Assembly (NCBI GenBank): GCA_027972325.1
Contig: JAPMOS010000202.1
Span: 1-52,500, forward strand
DNA length: 52,500 nt
Reading direction: 5' to 3'
Source: Paratrimastix pyriformis
Taxonomy: Eukaryota > Preaxostyla > Paratrimastigidae
The notes under the pieces were generated by a model. That model did no database searches and was not told the origin of the DNA. It worked only from the letters and a program-made list of their open reading frames with translations. The number at the start of each line of letters is the position of its first letter. The stretch's first letter is position 1. A program made the translations under genes and the position numbers. Shown piece by piece: positions 1-11,875 of the stretch.

Positions 1-56
1 GATGATGGCGATGATGGCGATGATGATGATGATGATGATGTTGCTGCCGCCGCTGT

Positions 57-91
<35 letters not shown>

Positions 92-106
92 CTGTTGCTG
101 CCGCTG

Positions 107-162
<56 letters not shown>

Positions 163-387
163 AATGATAATGATGACAGGATGATGACAGATGATGATAG
201 GATGATGATGATGGGATGATGATGACTGATGATGATGACTGATGATGATGACCTGATGATGATGACCGGATGATGATGACTGGATGATGGACTGATGATG
301 ATGACTGATGATGACTGGATGATGATGATGATGACAATGATGATGATGATGATGGATGACTGGATGATGATGACTGGATGATGATGA

Positions 388-437
<50 letters not shown>

Positions 438-472
438 CGGATGAGATGATGATGATGACATGATGGTGATGG

Positions 473-541
<69 letters not shown>

Positions 542-544
542 CAC

Positions 545-580
<36 letters not shown>

Positions 581-583
581 CAC

Positions 584-616
<33 letters not shown>

Positions 617-631
617 CTGATGATGATGACT

Positions 632-678
<47 letters not shown>

Positions 679-729
679 GATGATGATGATGATGATGATG
701 ATGACTGGATGATGATGACCTGGATGATG

Positions 730-770
<41 letters not shown>

Positions 771-787
771 GATGATCTGATGATGAT

Positions 788-880
<93 letters not shown>

Positions 881-904
881 GGATGATGATGATGATGCTG
901 ATGG

Positions 905-960
<56 letters not shown>

Positions 961-1020
961 GGATGATTGGATGATTGGATGATGATGATTGGATGATTGA
1001 GACGGGATGATGATGATGAC

Positions 1021-1056
<36 letters not shown>

Positions 1057-1256
1057 CCGGATGACCGGATGACCGGATGACCGGATGACCGGATGACCGA
1101 TGACCGGATGACCGGATGACCGGATGACCGGATGACCGGATGACCGGATGACCGGATGACCGGATGACCGGATGACCGGATGACCGGATGACTGGATGAC
1201 TGGATGACTGGATGACTGGATGACTGGATGACTGGATGATGAGGATGATGATGATG
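1..1256. repeat. (ATG/GAT)n trinucleotide satellite block
   Basis: Almost unbroken GAT/ATG trinucleotide repeats with occasional variants (TTGCTG near the start, ACTGGATG, ATTGG). The Met/Asp runs that open here are translations of the repeat and not genes. The tract probably continues upstream of the window. Similar tracts recur inside introns further on. Confidence 0.95.
1054..1237. repeat. 8-bp minisatellite CCGGATGA grading into CTGGATGA
   Basis: About 17 copies of the octamer CCGGATGA, followed by about 6 copies of CTGGATGA, nested in the ATG satellite. The reverse complement ATCCGGTC is also the core of an 11-bp repeat at 23.30-23.43 kb, so the same variant has been amplified twice with different unit lengths. 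Confidence 0.9.
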
Positions 1257-1399
1257 GAGACGATGATGGCGATGATGACGGTGATCGTCGGGAAGGCGAC
1301 AGACCCGCGAAGAGCACAATGACTCCGCCTGGCCTGGCAGCAGGGCGAGCCGCTCGCAGATGGCGCGCACCACCGAGTTTGAGACCTGCTTCTCACTTT

Positions 1400-2700
1400 C
1401 CTTTGTCGTCCGGCAGTTGCGGCCGAACGGATGTTGGACCCAGTCGCCCGGTATCGATCGCACGAATTCAGAGCAGGGCAAGCAGAATGGAAGACGTGCC
1501 GTTCCGTGATTCTCTCGAGATCCGAGGGCCCCACTCGGTCGAGAACAACAGCCATCCCGGGCAGGCTGAGGCGGAGATTAAGGTCTTTGGCCCGGCTGCG
1601 TGCCGAGAGCCAGAAATTGGATTCGTCGGCCAGGACAAGGAACTGCAAAGACCGTTGGGCATTGGGCTGAGAAATAGGACAAAGGAAGCACAGACATGCT
1701 CCTTGGAGAACGGCCGCGCTGGGGAACAACACAGGGACATTGCGGATGCATCGACAAGGCATTGGTAGCAGATCCTGTGACACCCAAGCTGGGTGGAGGG
1801 TGAGCAAATGGCACTTTTCGCACTCGGCCAGGCTGGGGTAAAAGCAATTGGGCCGATACTGTGGGGACCAGTCAATGTGCGGCAATCATTTTCATACTGA
1901 AATCTCCGTCCAGGAGATCGAACAACCCCTGCCGTTGCGTGCTCCCAGGAATATCTCTCAATCGTCCAGCGATCACCCAGGTTCAAATCCTGTAAGCAAT
2001 GCACAACGGGCAAAAATCACAATCTCCTACGGTGAGGATGTGGCGAGGAGGTGATGGCATATGGCAGACCAGTCGCGAGTGCCAACACACCAGTCACCCC
2101 GGGGAAGCGTCAATAACCGTTGGAAGATCTTCAGTCCGAGCCCAGTGTCATTCTCAATTTCGTGAGGAACGCCACCATGGTCGAAAGAACATAGATCCAC
2201 CAAAGAGGCGAGGGCAGGATTGGCGAAGGTGGGAAGATGTGTTTGTAGAGCGACATTTGCAGCCGAGTCGGCCACAAGGCAGACGTGACCCACCGCAGGC
2301 CATGCAGGATAAAATCGGAAATCATTGTATCGTATCGGATGAGCACAGGCGGCAACTTCATGCCAGCCTAGAGAGGGAGAAGTGAGAGAGTTGGCGGTTG
2401 TCAGACATCATTCTCCGCTTGTTTTGGGTGCATCCTGATATTCGACTCATCAATGAATACGTAAACAACCTCCTCGCCACTTTGGTTTTGATCTTGAGGC
2501 AGCTGCTGTGGATTTGAACAACCTATGTTGTGGATTTGAACAACTCATGGAATGTTTTAGGAGACATAGAACACATTGTGCATCCACATTCGAGCTTGGC
2601 TTGAAGAGGATCATGTTTGAGGAGGCCCTGGTGCTGTCGGGCCGGGCTCCATAAAGAAGAGAACGTGTTCCACCACAAGGCATGCAGATTTGCAGGATGA
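1400..2700 (-). CDS. Possible 3' exons of the kelch/GCC2 gene, or a separate unrecognised gene
   Basis: Minus-strand frames here look protein-like but were not assembled into a model. The best is open from about 1850 to 1400. It begins with a Cys-rich stretch (CFYPSLAECEKCH) and continues into a mixed globular stretch containing LADESNFWLSARSRAKDL. Another between about 2290 and 2030 contains DLCSFDHGGVPHEIEND, and an overlapping frame holds a hydrophobic WWIYVLSTMVAF segment. The Cys-rich character and strand agree with the large kelch/GCC2 gene whose recognisable exons end near 4.5 kb, so these may be its C-terminal exons. The truncated plus-strand paralogue lacks this part and gives no help. 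I do not recognise a family. Confidence 0.3.
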
Positions 2701-2914
2701 TTTGAATTTAAATATTCGAAAAAGTCCCCATGTGCAGGTCCCGCTGATCGATGCGGCATCATCGTTTCCAAGAATGCTGAGAGTTGATGTGAAACCCTGG
2801 AGCAGGACATGCTATTTGAGGACTCAGCGAAGAGAATCGGCCGAGGCAGCCGCCGTGGAGCCCCAGTGAGTGGACTATTGGCACGTATCCGAGGCGGGAG
2901 GAACGGCCCTCTGT

Positions 2915-2946
2915 CCCCGCAAATACACAGCAGCATGTCTCTTTGG
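2915..2946 (+). mobile_element. Short LINE 3'-end relic
   Basis: Contains CGCAAATACACAGCAGCATG, a version of the GCAAATACACAGCATGT terminus shared by LINE 3' ends in this window, with a 3-nt internal duplication. Only about 30 bp can be recognised, so this is a heavily 5'-truncated copy or a seed of tail repeats. Confidence 0.45.
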
Positions 2947-3216
2947 GTTGGGAGTGGGGAGGGGTGAGGGATGGGTGGGTGGGAGAGGTGTGAGGGGCTG
3001 GAGTCGAGCCAAGCGCAGAGGGACGGCAGGACGGGAAAAGGTGCGACACAGCGGTCAACAATCAAAGAGAAGAAGAATTGTTCCGTCACGGTCGTCGAAG
3101 ATCACCCGCGAATCCGAAACACACACCTCATGCAAAAACAAACCCAGCGGGAGATGCTGCTGGGGCCACGACACAATGGATGGATGGATTGGACAATTTA
3201 CCGACCATAGAAAACG

Positions 3217-3352
3217 CGGAAGTGGTGGTGTGTGTGGTGTGGTGGTGGTGGTGTGGGTGGTGTGGGGTGTGTGTGGTGTGGTGTGGTGGTGCGGTGTGGT
3301 GTGGTGTGGTGTGGTGTGGTGTGGTGTGTGGTGGGGTGTGGTGTGGGCAGGG
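3217..3352. repeat. (GTGGT)n / (GTGTGG)n G-T rich repeat
   Basis: Strand-asymmetric G/T repeat of GTGGT and GTGTGGT units. From 3360 to 3770 I see no supportable gene. Confidence 0.9.
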
Positions 3353-3776
3353 CGGCAAAGCCAACGAACCACGCATAAGGAGAACAAAGGCAAACCACAG
3401 CGCACAAAACCAGGACGGCGCAATGGGAGAGGGATACGCATTCAAAAGAAAAAGACCGACCGAGTCGTCGCGTCTGAGAGGAAAGCCGGGGTATGCAGCA
3501 CATCACATTTCAGGCCGTTCCACCCACCACGGAGCCCGCTGGGTGTGACCTCCTGTTGGCAGGCGATTTGTCGTTGGCTGGGGTCAGTCACGGCGGGCAC
3601 CCGTTGGTTCGCTAGTGCGATCCGTGCGGCGGTGTGAGCAGGGGGTTCTGTTGATGAGGGGCTCTGAGGGACCCCAGCTCTCCAGCCGCTGCATCTCCTT
3701 GGGGCGTGCACCACACCACACCCGCGCCATCAAGAACATTAGATTTCAAAAAAACAATAAATGAGGGTGGCGCCGG

Positions 3777-3966
3777 CTGAGCCGCCTTGTGTGCCTTGTG
3801 TGTGTGTGTGTGTGGGGGAAGAGGTGGGTGGTGGGTGTGGGTTTGGGTGTATGATGGGTTTTCCTGATTCCGTTCATGTTCTTTTTCCCCATCCATTTCT
3901 CCTTTTCTTCTAGTGCGTTTGATCAACATGAGGTCCCACCACCCGTGTCAAAAAATAAATAAAAAA
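3777..3966 (-). repeat. Dispersed ~185-bp repeat, copy 1 (inverted relative to copy 2)
   Basis: Read on the minus strand it starts with TTTTTTGACACGGGTGG, then ACCTCATG and TTGATCAAA, a block with AAAGAACATGAACGGAATCA, then CCCATCATACACCC, a C/A-rich stretch, and ends near GGCTCAG. The copy at 49517-49684 (plus) shares these blocks in the same order. A T-run at one end fits a short retroelement or MITE-like family, but no terminal inverted repeat or polymerase III box is obvious. Confidence 0.7.
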
Positions 3967-4485
3967 ATAAAATGGCAGGTCAATGACCAGAGGGAGGTCT
4001 AGCAGGATCCCAGCGACCGGAATGGGTAGACGAAGAGAGAGTCGTCTTTGCGGGGCGCAGGCGGCAACAGATACGGAGACGCGCACATATTGCAAGGCGC
4101 AGACGGACCCTCGGGGGGCGACTTGACACGTCGCTGGCAGCACCGCGCGACAGCCTTTCCAAGAGGCCGAGCCCTTGCTGAGCACTCCTTTGAGGATGCC
4201 GAGGCCAGTCAATGTTCCTGCACAGTGTCGCCCAGAGAGTGAGATAGTGAGCTGATCGGTCAGCGGACGCCCGGCCGGCTGGTGGAAGACCCTCGGAGGA
4301 GAGGGCAAAGTGAGCCGGTTCGCTGGAGAGACTCTATCGCTATTCTCCACATCTCGTCTTGAAACACGCAGGATCCTTGGATTTGTCATCTGCACTCGCG
4401 AATCCGCCCATTGCTCTGTGCTTATCCGACCTTTGCTCCCTCTTCCCGCCCAGACCAGGAAAGCAGGATCGCGGGGCCAATAACG

Positions 4486-7400
4486 GACCGGAGAAGACGC
4501 CAATGAAGGCCTGAAGGACATCGAAGAGCTCCTTCTTCTTGCTGTCCAGCGTTCGGGCTGGAAAGAGAGAAAGTGGACGACGGTCAAAGACCCCGAGTGG
4601 GAGAAACATGCAGGCAGGGGATTTGCGAGGAGAGAAACATGCAGGCAGTTGATTTGCGAGTGGGAACAACATGCAGGCAGTGAATTTGCGAGGAGAAACA
4701 TGCAGGCAGTGGATTTGCGAGGGGAGAAACATGCAGTGGCGAGGAGAGGAGAGAAACATTTACGAGGACGCAGGCGGCAAGTTCAAAGTAGCGATGCCCG
4801 AACACAAGGCAGAGCAGAGCAACATCCTCCCTTCAGCATGCCTGACCATAGTAGCTGCCGAAGGAGGTCGTCAGCACGAAGCTGAGTTGGTTGAGCTGCG
4901 AGTAGAAGTTGCCCTCGTCGACGGCACTGCCGTTCCGTGTCTCGCCCAGCTGCCATCAAAACACGCGAAAAATGAAAAAAAAAAAAACCGAAATTCATGA
5001 GCGTCTGTGTGTGTGCGCGCGCACACCACACCGGCGAAGTTGGGGCGGAAATCCACACTGATTGTTCTCTCTTTGGGTGCCGAATGAAAAAAGCTTGTGC
5101 AGAGAAAGGAAAACCCGCACTCGCACTCGTGGGGAGAAAAACAGCACTTCTGTGGATCACGAACAAACACCAATCAAAGACCTACCGTAAATCACGAAAT
5201 TTCGTACCCGGGTACTCAATTTGAAAAATGGCCCGAAAAATAGGGGGGGTACCGAATTTCGTGGGCTCGGGGTACGAAACTTCGGGTTTTTCCTACAGAG
5301 TTTGGTCCGACCCCGAAAAATAGGGGGGGTACTAAATTTCGTGGGGTACAAAATTTTGTGTTTTACGGTAGGGGGCACTCATCGCCGCCCGATTGTGTCG
5401 GGGAGGAACGGACCTGGACGAAGTTCCAGTACTGGAAGTTGCGCTGGTGCCACTGGTCGTAGCTGAGGGTGTAGTTGGTGAAGGTCATGGCCAACTTCAG
5501 GGCCGTGGACGTGGAACCCCGAAACACTGTGTCGTCTGTGGGATGGAAGAGGAAGAAAAATCTGTGTCATGTGGCGTGGCGAAACGAGACGGACCACTTG
5601 GGGGGAGGGTCCGGTTCTGGAAGGTCACATTATGAATGTTGTCGATGCCATCCACGTGAATTTCCCACCACCTGCGGAACAAGCGCCGCCGCGTGAGCCA
5701 AAAAGCCAGGCGGAAAACCCGATGAACAGATCAGACCAGCCGCCATTGTACACCTGTTCGGTCGCCGAGCTGACGTTGACTGTGATGGTGGCATCGGCCA
5801 GGAGCTGGACGCCCAGGCTCATGTTCATCTGGCAGGACCCATCGGGCAGTTGGGTGAATGTGACCTGGTTGAAGCTGCCCGTGCTCAAGGTGGGCTCGAT
5901 GTCGCAGGGCCCGTGGTGCGCCAGCGAGACAATCGACACGGAGGCCGCCAAACCTACAGGAGGAGAGAGTCGTGCGCGTGGATTTTGCAGTGGAGATGCG
6001 GAATGGTATGAGACAGTGCGTCCACAATTGCGCACCATTCCACATTTTGCACAATCACATGCCATGACGTCCCACCACAACTTGAACAGGCAGTGTAGTT
6101 GCGAGGGGGCAGGCGAGTCTCACGCTCGCTGGAGTGGCAGCATTTGGTCCGGATTTTCCACCGACCTTGAGCGGCCGCGGGGAGGCCCTCGACCAAGGAC
6201 CACTCGCGCTTGGTGTTGAACTGCGGGATCACGTCGAGGATGTTGCGCGCCAGAAACCCGATCACGACCACGAAAAAGCAGAGGGTGACGATCCCTACGG
6301 ATGGCCGGCAAAAATGACAAAAGTGTGGGTGAATTCAGCCGGATTCGCGAGAAGGTCCAAGGGGCTGGGGGGGGGCAATTCGAGGCGAGCGACGGACCGC
6401 CCAGGGCCGAGCTGTTTCTGATGGGCAGCCCAAACTGCTCCACCCGCCCGACGAAGGCTGGCCAGAGGTCAATCCGATGCAGCCCGCGTGCCACCTGGTC
6501 GCAGTCGAACAAGATATCACAGACACCAAACAATATCATTCAAAAGGAGTCACCGTGGCTCCCCACGCCATGATCTTCAGTCATCATCATCCCTCCCATT
6601 GGAAAGGGCGGCAAAACTGCATGCACAAAGGGACGCAGACCCGGCTCTTGTGAATGCCCGAGCAGCACAGCACCAAGATGAGCGAGATGAGTGCGACCAG
6701 CCCGACCAAGCCACCCATCGCATAGTAGATGAAGTTCTTGATGCGGCCTCCAGTGACGTCATCCAGGGGCGGGAATGGAGGCAGCTTGGCAGCAGAAACC
6801 TGAAGTGGTCAAGATCGGAGATATGCCAGGTGAATTCAGGGGGAGGTTCCAGATTCCATCATCATCTGCACACTCGCATCTCCAGCATACGTATACAATC
6901 TCTTGCCAGTGCTCACAGACCGTGAGATTCATCTCGAGGGGAGTTGTTGCCCCCGGACGACACAGTGCCCCATCGCAAGAAAGGCAGGCATCGCGGGAGG
7001 GTGCGCCGTTCTGAGAGGAGTAGGTCCCGGCGGGGCAGGGCAGGCACTGAGTGGGGTTGGACCCGTGGACGGGCGAATAGGTGCCGGCCTGACACGGCCT
7101 GCAGGACAACTCATTCACCGCCCCGGGCTTCTCAGAATACCATCCGAGATCGCACTTGCCAGCGCACTCTGACCAACAACATCACCCGGACCAAAAAAAG
7201 GCGCATAACGTCTTACCATCATTTTGCATGTGCTGAGGGACGGACCTGATTGTCCCTGGAACGGATTGAAACTCCCCTGGGGGCACGGGAGACATTTCGT
7301 GGCGCCGTAATTGGAGTAAGAGCCCGCTGAGAAATCCCATGCGAAGTGAAGGGGGGGAAAAAAAACGAACGGGGACTGATTGCGCACCTGGACAGGGTTC

Positions 7401-8244
7401 GCATCGCTTATTGGTGAAGCGAGTCCCGGCTGGGCAAGCGCTCAGGACGTAGAGTGTAGAGTTTGGACACTCGGCCTTGTCCAGGTCATCCTCTCCAATC
7501 GGCAGAGAGCAGCCGCCCACAATGAAGACGCGCTCCTCTTCGAGCGGAGCAGCCCTGCCGAATGCGAGAGGGTCCGGTGTGTGTGAAAATGGTTGGGGCG
7601 TGGGGGGCAAACAAACAGACAATGCTGGAAAGACGACGGGGGGTGGGGCTGATTCGAGTTCCTGGGTCTCCTCCGTAAGACCGCGATTGAGGTCCACTCC
7701 AAAAACCTGAGAAAGTTGAAAAGAAAGAAGAAGAGAATGGCGCGTCAATGTGCCTTCGGCGGCGCAGCAGCGCACGGACAACCAGAGAATTTGTAGTGCC
7801 GTTATCCGTCTGGCCACCGAAGACGGCGACCGAGTCGCCAAAGAAGAACATGACCGCTCCGTATCGGTGTGCCGGGATGTCTGCGGGGACAACCAAAAGA
7901 CAATCAGCCCCGCTCGTGTCTGAAATGGAAAGGAGAGAGGACCGGAAATCGAAGACGGAATCCATGGCTGCCAGCGCGTCTCGATCAACAGGTAGTAGGG
8001 AGTGGGCAGATCGCTTGCTCCGCCATGGACCAGCTAACAGGCAAATGAGCCCCCTCAAAAGCGGTGTTGGTGCGTTCGCAGACCACGAACGAGCCGAGCC
8101 AGAGCATCGTGTGAAACCGCAAGGATTGGGTCCCCATGCCTTCAGGGCGGTGGGGCTCCAGCCAGGCCATCTCGGACAAAGAGAGCCGGTAGATCCAGGT
8201 ATTTGTGGTGTAGGAACCCCCAGTGATCCAAACCTCGCCTGAAG

Positions 8245-8276
<32 letters not shown>

Positions 8277-10302
8277 CGCTGTCAGTGTGCCATGGACGAG
8301 AGGGCCTTGTCGTGACCTTGATCCTGATCGGTTAAACAGGCCGCGTGACCCCAGAGGGGAGTCGGGGGAGCCCACTCGGGGTCCACAGGAGCAGAGAGGT
8401 TGGCGGAATATAAGCCGTCGGCAAGCAGAGCCAGGAAGGCAGCAGGGGCGGTCTTGTTGTTGGCAGCATAACCTCCAATGATGTAGATCTTTCCCTGCCA
8501 GACGATCGCCTGGGCAAAGGCGCGCGGCTCCGGCAGGTGGATGCTGTGGGTGGTGGAGGTGGAGTGTGATGTGAAGAGGACCGAATTGGCCAAAAAAAAA
8601 AAACGAAAGAGGGAGACCTGGGGGAATTCAACCATAAGCCCGTATCGACAACTTGATACCATAGGTCATCGAACACGGTTCCGTGGGCGGTGCCTCCAGC
8701 ATAGATCAACATATTTTCGATAAAAGTCAAAGTTGCTCCCATACGTGGAGGCGGCATGGGGGGGACGCCAGGCTATCGACACAATGGGGACTCATGAAGG
8801 GGAATGGAGGGACGAACAGACGGTGTCAGGAAGAAAGGTGCCATTGACCAGGAAGAACATCATGGCGGGATGGCTGGCATTGCGCCGACTCCCACAGATC
8901 AGCGCAGGAACATACCCGTAAAGCAGGGATTTCACATCGAAGCATCCTGGGAAAGGAGCGGGTGGTTGAGCCGGCGTGGCGGCAAGCCTCAACAGACCAA
9001 AGAAGATGGTGTGATCACGGTCGTTGCACTGGGACGGTGCAAAGGCAGTAACATCGACTTCCTAAAGGAAAGAAAGCTGATTGGGCGGGACATGGGCAAG
9101 GAACTCAGCGGACCTGGGTCACCCAAGTGTTTGCGGTTGCGTTGTAGCGCCAGTCCCAATGACTCGCCGGGTCCGCCGAATCACGAGGTGGCAGATAGAA
9201 GTACGCGATTTCGTTCAGGGTGGCAACTTTGACAGAGCCGATCAGATTCTGTGCCAGGGTGTCGACCAGATCCTGTGGAGGCTGCCCGATGCCCAAATGC
9301 TGATCCAGCCCGGCCTCGGAAACGACAACCTGGCAGGCGTGGCAGGTGCGACAAAGTGTGTGAAGCTCCCTGTACGTTGTATCCGGAACCCACGACCAGC
9401 TTTCGGTTTTGTTTTCTGGCACGGGTGTGGTGGTTGAGGGCGGGGTAGGTGCGGTGGCGTCGCCTAGCGTGCTCAGAACCATTGTCGATCTCTGACAGAC
9501 CACATCAAAGCGCGCCTCCCCGCTGGACTTGGAGGTCGAGATGAGAAACAGCCGCTGACCCACGCTCCACATCGCCGAAACACGTCGGTCCCAGTCATGG
9601 TAGATCCCGGTCCAATTCAAAGCAACAGTGGGAGAAGACGTCTGGGGACTGGAGAAAAGGAGAACTGAACTGAAAGAAAAAGTGGGGGAAACAGACTCAA
9701 CACGGGTCTCAAAAGACGTGGAGGTTGTCTGAACATGAAAGACGGAACCCTCGGAATTCATGTGGGGATTGGCGGCCAGGATGAAGACGTAGGGCGGGAC
9801 TCGTACGATTGTTGGATCCTTGTTACGTGTGCGGAAATTCCACTCAAGGTCAAGGTCACCTCCGAACGTCTTCCCAGGGATCTACCCGAAAAGGAGATCG
9901 AATCGGCCGAGTGATGACGCAAGACCTCATTCCAGGCGCCTGATTGTTGAGTGATGGTGAACTTTGCGCTATCAAAACCCATAGGTCCTCCATAAAACAA
10001 ACAGCCGTCCACAAAAGGAACCCCACCAGCGGGCAGGCTGGCCACGAGATGATGAAGGTCCGAGTCGTGATTCTAAAGGAGTTGTATAATCGTTCCCACG
10101 GCTCATTGCCGACCTTCCGCCATCTGTAAGAAAAAGAATAGATGCTTCGTGTGCTTTGCTCGATCACCATCACTGAATTATTCCTCTGGCAGCATGCCAG
10201 CGGGCCATGTGGAGGAGCCACCTCGGAAAAGGATTGCCACCACTGCGGTGACGCAATGGCAGAGCAAGCAAACAGGAGAAACAAAAGAAGGCTCGCCGGC
10301 AT
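4486..10302 (-). CDS. Secreted/membrane kelch-repeat and GCC2/GCC3 cysteine-rich protein
   Basis: The start at 10302 opens a signal peptide (MPASLLLFLLFACSAIAS). The same start and the upstream GTTTATTTCGACACG are kept in the inverted paralogue at 27720. Exons I can place: 10114-10302, 9926-10072, 9697-9881, about 9114-9648, about 8822-9062, 8618-8772, 8317-8543, 8031-8238, then further exons to about 4.5 kb. Kelch-like blades include KIYIIGGY, GEVWITGG and AVFGGQT. GCC2/GCC3 (ephrin-receptor-like) Cys repeats follow at about 7.3-6.95 kb (CRPCQAGTYSPVHG, CLPCPAGTYSSQNG). Then come transmembrane segments at about 6.72 kb (GGLVGLVALISLILVLCC) and 6.28 kb (LCFFVVVIGFLA), and N-glycosylation-type exons at 5.95-5.4 kb. 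Likely a surface protein; the ligand is unknown. Two introns are only 41 and 44 nt. The 3' end is uncertain. Confidence 0.75.
4596..4790 (-). mobile_element. Tandem array of LINE 3'-tail units
   Basis: On the minus strand, five units of about 30-37 bp of the form CGCAAATCCACTGCCTGCATG plus TTTCTCC follow one another. They are preceded by the longer LINE 3' sequence (AACTTGCCGCCTGCGTCCTCG). The unit is the element terminus seen once at the larger LINEs. The array lies between exons of the kelch gene on the same strand. Confidence 0.7.
5181..5372. mobile_element. MITE-like element, ~192 bp, with ~28-bp terminal inverted repeats
   Basis: The left end reads CCTACCGTAAATCACGAA and continues AATTTCGTACCC. 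The right end is its near-perfect inverse (TTTTGTGTTTTACGGTAGG). Inside are two direct copies of a CCGAAAAATAGGGGGGGTAC block at about 5231 and 5311. There is no coding capacity. It sits between two exons of the kelch/GCC2 gene. The family (for example MULE-derived) cannot be settled and no clear target-site duplication was seen. Confidence 0.75.
8244..8273. repeat. Poly-G run (30 nt) in a kelch-gene intron
   Basis: An uninterrupted G tract (C on the coding strand) just upstream of the GEVWITGG exon, in the intron between 8238 and 8317. The length may be unreliable in the assembly. Confidence 0.9.
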
Positions 10303-10509
10303 CGTGTCGAAATAAACCCGGCGACTCCGTCTCGTGTGTGTCAGTTCAGATGGGGGAAAAACGTGTTGGCCCGGGGACAATGGGGCAATTGCCGGAGAAG
10401 AACGATGAAAGGGGTGAGGGAAGAAAGAAAGAGAGGGAAGAGGAGACGATACAAAAGGAAAAGAAGAGGATTCATTTCAAGAAAAGGGACAAAAAGAAAG
10501 GATTTTACC

Positions 10510-11640
10510 CCACTCACCGTTTTAGCCCATCTTGGCGTTGGGGTCGCTCTCCATCTTGTACTGGTCGAGAGCCACGTTGAAGCATGCCAGGCCCGTGCTC
10601 TTGTGGTGGGCGGTGGCGGCCTGGGCCCAGGTCTCCTCGAGCGCCGCACCCCAGCGGGCCAGCGTGGCGGCAATGCGAGCCAGCCAGAAGGAGCGGTTGA
10701 AGGTCCGCTCGGCCTTGTGGTGCGCCTCGCCCACCAGGTGGAAGAACTTCTCGGCCTTGGGGCCAAGCTGAGCGACCACCGTGATGCCGAAGGGCCAGAG
10801 GTTGCCCGGGTTCTTCGCGCACCATTCCTTGTACTCGGTCTCCTTCTGTGCCTCGGCCTGGCTCGGCACGTCCCCTCGGGCGGCGGCGGAGTGGGAGACG
10901 GCCAGGGGCTCGGCCACTACCAGGTCGAGGTAGTGCACCTCCGGAGACGAAGGTGAAGGAGATGTCGGGGCGGCGCACCTTCGTCTTGGGGCACGCGCGG
11001 GACGGGTCCCACGGCGCCAGCTTGGGGCCGTAGTCCAGGATTGCTCGGCCCGGACGATGCAGCCGGGCGTGGTGTGCAGAAGGGACACCAGGATGGATCG
11101 CACGTTGTTGTGGCGCTTGTAGTAGAGGTTGCGAGCACACTTGCAGAGGCGCTCGTGGCCCTGGGCGATGTCCTTCTTGCAGACGGGGCACTTCTCAGGT
11201 CCGAAGGGGCCCGAGAAGATGGCATGGATGGAGGGAGCGCAGGCGGCTCCGGCCAGGCGCATGACCAGGGCTGTGAAGTCTGCATCCGAGAGCCTGAGGA
11301 GATTCGAGGGAAAGGCGGCGAGGAGGGCAGTGGTAGCGGGGTTCACCGAAGAGAGCCTCATGTTGCGAGCCGGCCCGGGGGGGAGGCGCGCAAGAGCCTT
11401 GGCGGCCGCAGCCTTGTTCCGAGCCGCCAGAAGGCTGTGCTGAACCTGGCCTCGCAGGGTCTTCAGATGGCGTTTTGACCAGGCGCAGGGCGGCCGAGCT
11501 TCCCCGCGGGGCACCGAGGGAGGGGAGCCTCCAGTGACTGCGACGACCTGGACGTGGCGCTGTGGCCTTGTGAGGCGGCTCACAAGGGATCCATGAAAGA
11601 AATTCACAGACCTCACTCGAGAGTCTCGCTTGGGGGCCCG
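10510..11640 (-). mobile_element. Non-LTR retrotransposon 3' part with zinc knuckle and restriction-like endonuclease
   Basis: The reading frame ends at about 10522 and covers the C-terminal part of a LINE polyprotein. A zinc knuckle (CPVCKKDIAQGHERLCKC) is followed by RHNNVRSIL, then RRPDISF, then YLDLVV, TEYKEW and PFGITVVAQLG. That order (RHx, PD, D, K/ExxY) is the restriction-like endonuclease signature of R2/NeSL/CRE-type elements. The PD segment lies in a different frame from the flanking parts, so the copy is frame-shifted at least twice. No RT domain is present, so the copy is 5' truncated. It differs in sequence from the LINEs at 30.5 and 41.6 kb and therefore represents a second family. 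It lies immediately upstream of the kelch-gene promoter. Confidence 0.65.
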
Positions 11641-11875
11641 AGAGAGACACATGCTGTGTTTGTGAGGGACGGCAGGCGAGGAGAAAACGTTACTCCAGCC
11701 TTCGCGTCGCTGCACCTGCCCGGTAATTTCGGTTGCTGGGTTGGGTTTGGAAAAACAAAACAACAAAAAGCCTTCGCGTCGCGCGTTGCTCGTTCATCCG
11801 ATGGGAGGCCCTCAGCCAAATGACCTCGTGGTTGGCCCTCTTCGGCCGGGGCAGCCGCCGTGCATGGGTGGTCGG
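11640..11875 (-). mobile_element. LINE 3'-end fragment
   Basis: Carries the terminus ACATGCTGTGTTTGTGAGG (as read on the plus strand), then the CCTTCGCGTCGCG block and GCCCTCTTCGGCCGGGGCAG, both shared with the 3' UTR of the LINE at 41.6 kb. A foreign ~60-bp stretch splits the block at 11.71-11.77 kb. No coding sequence remains. Confidence 0.7.

Noticed and set aside
2-732. Met-rich and Asp-rich open frames
   Set aside because: They are translations of the (ATG)n satellite, with no start context, composition or splice evidence for a gene.
460-1256. CRISPR-like regular repeats
   Set aside because: No unique spacers between repeats, and the sequence is plainly eukaryotic satellite.
1890-2000. 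tRNA-like B box (GGTTCAAATCC)
   Set aside because: The T-stem pairs only partly and no acceptor, D or anticodon arms could be drawn; the region fits minus-strand coding better.
10336-11478. Plus-strand frames of 143-206 codons
   Set aside because: They lie opposite the minus-strand LINE frame, which carries a zinc knuckle and endonuclease motifs; the plus frames show no domain.
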